The position numbers and the translations under genes are program-made. This document shows positions 6,170 to 9,264 of a stretch of DNA of 9,264 nt, piece by piece (within the stretch, counting starts at the first letter, position 1; every line of letters begins with the position of its first letter). The notes below the pieces were generated by a model that saw only the letters and a list, made by a program, of their open reading frames with translations, was not told the DNA's origin and did no database searches. The stretch is from Clostridiales bacterium UBA4821 (lineage in GTDB: Bacteria > Bacillota > Clostridia > Acetivibrionales > UBA4821), in assembly GCA_002402315.1 (NCBI GenBank), contig DHFP01000192.1:1-9264 (forward strand), written 5' to 3'.

Positions 6170-7483
6170 ATGGATGATTTTAAATTCACTAATAATCAGT
6201 TTTCACCAGATGATAATAGAGATAAAAGAGAAAATCTATCATACTATAACTCTCCATTCTATATCCCTAATGAACATAAGCAAAAGAAAGCGAAAACCGG
6301 CCTATTAAGTTATATAGCTGTAGCGCTAATAAGCTCGTTAGTCGGTGGAATCACAGTGGGTTTTATAACCCTTGCTGCTAGACCGGTTGTTGAACCTATA
6401 GTGGACAAAGCGGTGGGCAGCCTATTTCCCGGTATAGTATCCAAGGTTTCAATTGATAAGGACAAGAACGGACAATCGCTGCTGAAAAAGATTGAGATAG
6501 GAAGCTATGATTCACCGGTTGTTGCTATAGCTGAAAAGGTTGGCCCATCTATAGTAGGAATACGGGTTGTCTATAATGAGACTGTACCCTTCAGTTTTTT
6601 TGGCGGCATAGAGAGTGAGGCACAAGGAGAAGGATCAGGTATAATTGTCAAAAAAGATGGGTATATTTTAACCAACTACCATGTTATAGAAAAAGCATAT
6701 TCTGCATCCGGTAGAAAACAGACCGGCAAGGTTCTTGTTTTCCTGCCGAACAGTAAGAACGAAGGGCAAGAGGGTATACCGGCCAAGATTATCGGAGGGG
6801 ATAAAAGTACTGATATTGCAGTATTAAAAATCGAACAGGATAACCTGCCCGAAGCGGAATTGGGTAATTCATCAGAGGTTAAAGTTGGTGAACTGGCAGT
6901 TGCAATAGGGAATCCGCTCGGATTAGAGTTTGCAGGATCTGTAACTGCAGGTGTTGTAAGCGCAATAAACAGGTCGATTGAGATTGACGGGAGAAAGCTA
7001 AATCTTATACAGACTGATGCAGCTATAAATCCGGGGAATAGCGGGGGAGCCCTGGTTAATCCCAAGGGGCAGGTTATAGGCATAAATACCGTGAAGATGG
7101 CATCAGCAGGTGTTGAAGGAATTGGCTTTGCTATACCCATAGATGAAGTTAAACCCATTATGGAGCAGTTGATACAATATAAATATGTTAAAGGCAGACC
7201 TCAGATAGGTATTGGTGGAGTAAGTGTAGATGAAAATACATCGCGAATATATGATATTCCTGTAGGAATTTACGTACAGCAAGTTACTCCTTTCAGCGGC
7301 GCTGAGAGAGCAGGAATCCAGGTAGGAGACGTTATAGTTGAATTTGCGGGGAAATCTGTAAAAACTATTGAAGAGTTAAATGGGAACAAAAAATCCTATA
7401 AGGCCGGCGATACTGTCAAGGTGGTCATTATAAGAGATGGGGTAAGAAAGGCAGTTAATCTAAAATTGACTGAGGAAAAGTAG
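6170..7483 (+). CDS. htrA: HtrA/DegP-type membrane-anchored serine protease
   Basis: This 437-residue protein is an S1C (trypsin-fold) protease acting outside the cytoplasmic membrane on misfolded exported proteins. Residues 1-42 are a polar cytoplasmic tail, about 43-68 a single membrane segment, and about 115-335 the protease domain with an intact triad: His171 in TNYHVIE, Asp215 in STDIAVLK and Ser291 in NPGNSGGAL. The oxyanion and specificity region reads QTDAAINPGNSGG. One PDZ domain follows at about 343-433 (QVTPFSGAERAGIQVGDVIVEFAGK), giving the usual TM-protease-PDZ order of Gram-positive HtrA. The ATG has GAGGAGG (6156-6162) seven bases upstream. The gene is preceded by 248 bases without a gene that contain a terminator, a perfect palindrome and two promoter candidates, so it probably responds to a signal; in Bacillus htrA genes are controlled by the CssRS system, but I cannot identify that box here. 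No clear terminator follows. Confidence 0.94.
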   Translation: MDDFKFTNNQFSPDDNRDKRENLSYYNSPFYIPNEHKQKKAKTGLLSYIAVALISSLVGGITVGFITLAARPVVEPIVDKAVGSLFPGIVSKVSIDKDKNGQSLLKKIEIGSYDSPVVAIAEKVGPSIVGIRVVYNETVPFSFFGGIESEAQGEGSGIIVKKDGYILTNYHVIEKAYSASGRKQTGKVLVFLPNSKNEGQEGIPAKIIGGDKSTDIAVLKIEQDNLPEAELGNSSEVKVGELAVAIGNPLGLEFAGSVTAGVVSAINRSIEIDGRKLNLIQTDAAINPGNSGGALVNPKGQVIGINTVKMASAGVEGIGFAIPIDEVKPIMEQLIQYKYVKGRPQIGIGGVSVDENTSRIYDIPVGIYVQQVTPFSGAERAGIQVGDVIVEFAGKSVKTIEELNGNKKSYKAGDTVKVVIIRDGVRKAVNLKLTEEK

Positions 7484-7505
7484 GCGAGGGTTGCAATATT
7501 ATGTA

Positions 7506-7534
7506 TTGAATCATTGGTAAATTTAAGGTATTAT
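7506..7534 (+). promoter_or_regulatory. Candidate promoter of the Nudix gene
   Basis: TTGAAT (7506-7511), 17 bases, then TATTAT (7529-7534); an overlapping perfect TATAAT is at 7532-7537 but with a 20-base gap to the same -35. The predicted leader is about 100 bases and contains an exact 10-bp inverted repeat. As no terminator separates the gene from htrA, co-transcription is also possible. Confidence 0.45.
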
Positions 7535-7549
7535 AATAATAGGGAAAAA

Positions 7550-7575
7550 AATATTTTCAACTGGATGAAAATATT
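7550..7575. repeat. Exact 10-bp inverted repeat in the Nudix gene leader
   Basis: AATATTTTCA (7550-7559) and TGAAAATATT (7566-7575) are exact inverted repeats with a six-base spacer. The stem is almost pure A+T and is followed by an A-run on the plus strand, so it is not a plus-strand terminator. On the minus strand a T-run follows, but no gene there needs one. It may be a protein site; function unknown. Confidence 0.4.
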
Positions 7576-7641
7576 AAAAAAGAGGGGGGATTAGAAGTTT
7601 AAAACAAACTGAATATTATAAAAAAGAAAGGGGTTTTTGCC

Positions 7642-8055
7642 ATGTTGGTAAGAAATTGTGCCGGAGGTGTAGTGTTTCACGGAGACAAAGTATTTCTCCT
7701 AATGAATGAGAAAGGAGAATGGGTTCTACCAAAGGGTGCAATAAAAAACGGCGACCTTACGGCAGAAGTTGCCCTAAAAAGAGTGAAAGAAGAAGGTGGA
7801 GTTGATGCACAAATAGTATCCTCTGCGGGCAACACTAGTTATGAGTTCTTTTCAGTCACTCGTCAGAAACCTGTTTGCAATAAAATTACATGGTACTTAA
7901 TGAAGGCTTCCGACCCCAATTATAAGATTAGTAAGGATGAAGATTTTCAAGACGGTGGATTCTTTGACATCAATGATGCAATGGAGAAGATTACTTACAG
8001 CCAGGATAAGTCATTAGTGAACTTGTGCTTTAAAAAATACAAAGAATTGCAATAA
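7642..8055 (+). CDS. Nudix-fold protein with a degenerate Nudix box
   Basis: This 137-residue protein has the overall Nudix fold: the N-terminal strands CAGGVVFHGDKVFLLMNEKGEWVLPKG lead into the box at 32-54. The canonical box is G-x5-E-x7-R-E-U-x-E-E-x-G-U. Here it reads G32, D38 for the first Glu, K46 for Arg, R47 for the second Glu, then V48, E50, E51, G53 and V54. The last two acidic residues, which bind metal in MutT, remain, while the Glu that acts near the catalytic base (E53 in MutT) is Arg. Activity on a nucleoside-diphosphate-X substrate is thus uncertain; it could be a changed hydrolase or a binding protein. The rest (about 60-137) has the usual strand TSYEFFSV, NKITWYLMKA and a C-terminal helix. 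ATG 7642 has GAAAGGGG (7626-7633) eight bases upstream. It is followed by a strong hairpin. Confidence 0.85.
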   Translation: MLVRNCAGGVVFHGDKVFLLMNEKGEWVLPKGAIKNGDLTAEVALKRVKEEGGVDAQIVSSAGNTSYEFFSVTRQKPVCNKITWYLMKASDPNYKISKDEDFQDGGFFDINDAMEKITYSQDKSLVNLCFKKYKELQ

Positions 8056-8133
8056 GCCGGAAAAAACATGAGGGATAACTCCTAAGCTGTCCCACATATT
8101 ATATAAAACCAATAAAAGTTTAAACTGTTTAAA

Positions 8134-8186
8134 TATTCCATACAAACAAAAATCGGGATGGCCCCGATTTTTGTTTGTATGGAATA
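8134..8186. terminator. 24-bp perfect hairpin with a terminator core
   Basis: Bases 8134-8157 and 8163-8186 are exact inverted repeats of 24 bp around a five-base loop. The inner part, AAAAATCGGG (8148-8157) with CCCGATTTTT (8163-8172), is a standard bidirectional terminator core with A- and T-tracts. The outer 14 bp (TATTCCATACAAAC and its complement) are not needed for termination. It ends the Nudix transcript and lies 29 bases before the yigZ start, leaving little room for a yigZ promoter downstream of it. Confidence 0.75.
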
Positions 8187-8215
8187 CTGTCTAGCTTCAA
8201 ATAGGGGAGAGTGCT

Positions 8216-8857
8216 TTGAGAGAAGAGTATATTACAGTGTTAAAAGAGAGAAGAACAGAAATTTTTGAAAAAAAGTCCAGATTTATTGCTAATGTTAAAA
8301 ATATAACATCGGAAGAAGCAGCAGTTGAATATCTGGAGGGCATAAAAAAACTTTATTGGGATGCTACTCATAATGTATATGCATATTACATTGGTGGTGA
8401 ATCTGTTATCCAGAAATGTAGTGATGATGGTGAACCTTCAGGTACAGCGGGGGTTCCTGTACTCGAGGCTATCAGAAAAGAAGGAATTGAAGATGTTATT
8501 GTAGTAGTAACCAGATATTTTGGTGGCACCCTTCTGGGGACAGGAGGACTTGTTAGAGCCTATTCAAGGTGCGCCAGAGAAGGAATAATTCCGGCGGGAG
8601 TGGTAAAGAGAATATTGTGCAGCAAGGTGAATATGAAATTGGACTATACACTTTTAGGGAAATTAAATAGTTTAATTGCTGAGAGCGGATATAAAACCAT
8701 TGAAGTTAACTATGCAGATTTAGTTGACATATATGTTGCAATCCCGGTTAATAATATATCCAAGTTTAACACGCAAATTTCCGAATTAACAGCCGGCAGC
8801 ATACATGTAACTGAGGTTGACAAAGATTACTATATTATTAAGGAGGCACATAAATGA
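8216..8857 (+). CDS. yigZ: YigZ/IMPACT family protein
   Basis: The 213-residue protein matches the YigZ family in order and length. The N-terminal UPF0029/IMPACT domain (about 1-130) holds KKSRFIANVKNI, ATHNVYAYYIG, SDDGEPSGTAG (69-79) and TRYFGGTLLGTGGLVRAY (99-116), the family's signature loops. A smaller C-terminal DUF1949-type domain (about 135-200) follows. The eukaryotic relative IMPACT/Yih1 acts in translational stress control through Gcn1; the bacterial role is not settled, with RNA or ribosome binding suggested. The start is TTG at 8216 with AGGGGAG (8203-8209) six bases upstream; no ATG precedes the conserved region. The stop overlaps the next start by four bases (ATGA), so the two genes are co-transcribed and probably coupled. 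The promoter is unclear because a terminator-like hairpin ends 29 bases before the start. Confidence 0.93.
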   Translation: MREEYITVLKERRTEIFEKKSRFIANVKNITSEEAAVEYLEGIKKLYWDATHNVYAYYIGGESVIQKCSDDGEPSGTAGVPVLEAIRKEGIEDVIVVVTRYFGGTLLGTGGLVRAYSRCAREGIIPAGVVKRILCSKVNMKLDYTLLGKLNSLIAESGYKTIEVNYADLVDIYVAIPVNNISKFNTQISELTAGSIHVTEVDKDYYIIKEAHK

Positions 8858-9228
8858 TTATTGAGCAAGCTATGGAAAGAAATATCTGGGCAGTGGTGGG
8901 AGCAACTGAAAATAAGGATAAATTCGGATACAAAATTTTCAGGAGACTTAAGCAAATGGGGTATAAGGTATATCCTGTAAACCCAAATTATGATTCTCTC
9001 GAAGGTGAAAAATGCTACCCCAATCTATCCAGTTTGCCCGAGGTACCGGAAGTTGTCAATATGGTGGTGGCTCCAAAGCATGGAATCAAAGTAGTGGAAG
9101 AAGCTGGAAACCTGGGAATAAAGTATCTATGGTTACAGCCAGGGACAGTTAGCGATGAATTGCTTAAACTAGCTGAAGAGAAAGGAATAGAAACCATACA
9201 GGCGTGTATATTGGTTGAAGGCAGGTAG
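8854..9228 (+). CDS. CoA-binding domain protein (YccU-like)
   Basis: This 124-residue protein is a single Rossmann-type CoA-binding domain (CoA_binding_2 family). It shows the nucleotide-binding start IWAVVGATENKDKFGYKIFRRLKQMGYKVYPVNPNYDSLEGEKCYPNLSSLP, then VVNMVVAPKHGIKVVEEAGNLGIKYLWLQPG and the C-terminal QACILVEGR, close to the family's usual CIMVE ending. The length is normal and the protein complete. Its relatives resemble the CoA-binding part of succinyl-CoA synthetase alpha and acyl-CoA synthetases but lack a catalytic histidine domain; the cellular role is unknown, with binding of CoA or a similar cofactor assumed from family. Translation starts within the last codons of yigZ (4-bp ATGA overlap) with TAAGGAGG (8839-8846) seven bases upstream. 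Confidence 0.92.
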   Translation: MIIEQAMERNIWAVVGATENKDKFGYKIFRRLKQMGYKVYPVNPNYDSLEGEKCYPNLSSLPEVPEVVNMVVAPKHGIKVVEEAGNLGIKYLWLQPGTVSDELLKLAEEKGIETIQACILVEGR

Positions 9229-9264
9229 CGAGGGCAAGTGGGGACGGCAGACTGCGTAAAAATG
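9229..9264. other. Non-coding edge with a G-rich motif, possible start of a dispersed repeat
   Basis: After the last stop codon the window holds 36 bases without a gene. They include AAGTGGGGACGG (9236-9247), which resembles the ends of short palindromic repeats I recall from clostridial and related genomes, where GTGGGGACGG often opens a REP-like hairpin. The other arm, if present, is beyond the window, so this cannot be confirmed here. Confidence 0.25.

Noticed and set aside
6676..7158. 160-residue minus-strand open frame across htrA
   Set aside because: It lies wholly opposite the protease domain, shows no recognisable domain and no ribosome binding site; the plus-strand gene with intact catalytic triad explains the conservation.
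7565..7594. A nine-codon open frame in the Nudix leader starting at an ATG
   Set aside because: It has no ribosome binding site and overlaps the inverted repeat; too short to support as a peptide.
8069..8093. Weak GGGATA/TGTCCC inverted repeat after the Nudix gene
   Set aside because: Six pairs with one wobble, a ten-base loop and no T-run; not enough to call a terminator or element, and the 24-bp hairpin downstream explains termination.

Overview
The window is A+T-rich DNA with strong AGGAGG-type ribosome binding sites, several TTG starts, ZapA with a U32/DUF3656 protein directly behind it, a membrane-anchored HtrA protease and a Gly/Tyr-rich small protein of spore-coat type. Together these suggest a spore-forming clostridium (Bacillota), perhaps of the Ruminiclostridium/Acetivibrio kind. 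The genus is a guess from gene content and style; there is no rRNA or other marker to fix it.

Layout. (1) 1-700: an unrecognised 181-residue protein behind a near-consensus sigma-A promoter, closed by a bidirectional terminator. (2) 700-1060, minus strand: a Gly/Tyr-rich 68-residue protein that converges on the same terminator and has a possible sporulation-type promoter. (3) 1060-2800: an NfeD-family membrane protein and an SPFH/paraslipin that overlap by one base, a classical two-gene membrane-domain operon; a 158-bp MITE-like palindromic element sits in its upstream region. (4) 2800-5960: zapA (cell division) and a long U32-family protein (probably RNA hydroxylation, RlhA-like), each followed by a terminator. 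(5) 5960-7483: a membrane-anchored HtrA-type serine protease with a long upstream region that holds a perfect 23-bp palindrome and two candidate promoters. (6) 7484-8186: a small Nudix-fold protein with a degenerate Nudix box, followed by a 24-bp perfect hairpin whose core looks like a terminator. (7) 8216-9228: a YigZ/IMPACT protein and a CoA-binding Rossmann protein with a 4-bp ATGA overlap. The last 36 bases are non-coding and contain a G-rich motif that may begin a dispersed repeat.

Most of the window is housekeeping or envelope-maintenance sequence in short operons separated by terminators. I did not find a convincing undescribed multi-gene system. The points most worth a second look are the MITE-like element in the nfeD leader, the out-of-frame hydrophobic tail behind the Gly/Tyr-rich gene, the htrA palindrome, the degenerate Nudix box, the two four-cysteine sets in the U32 protein, and the orphan 181-residue protein.
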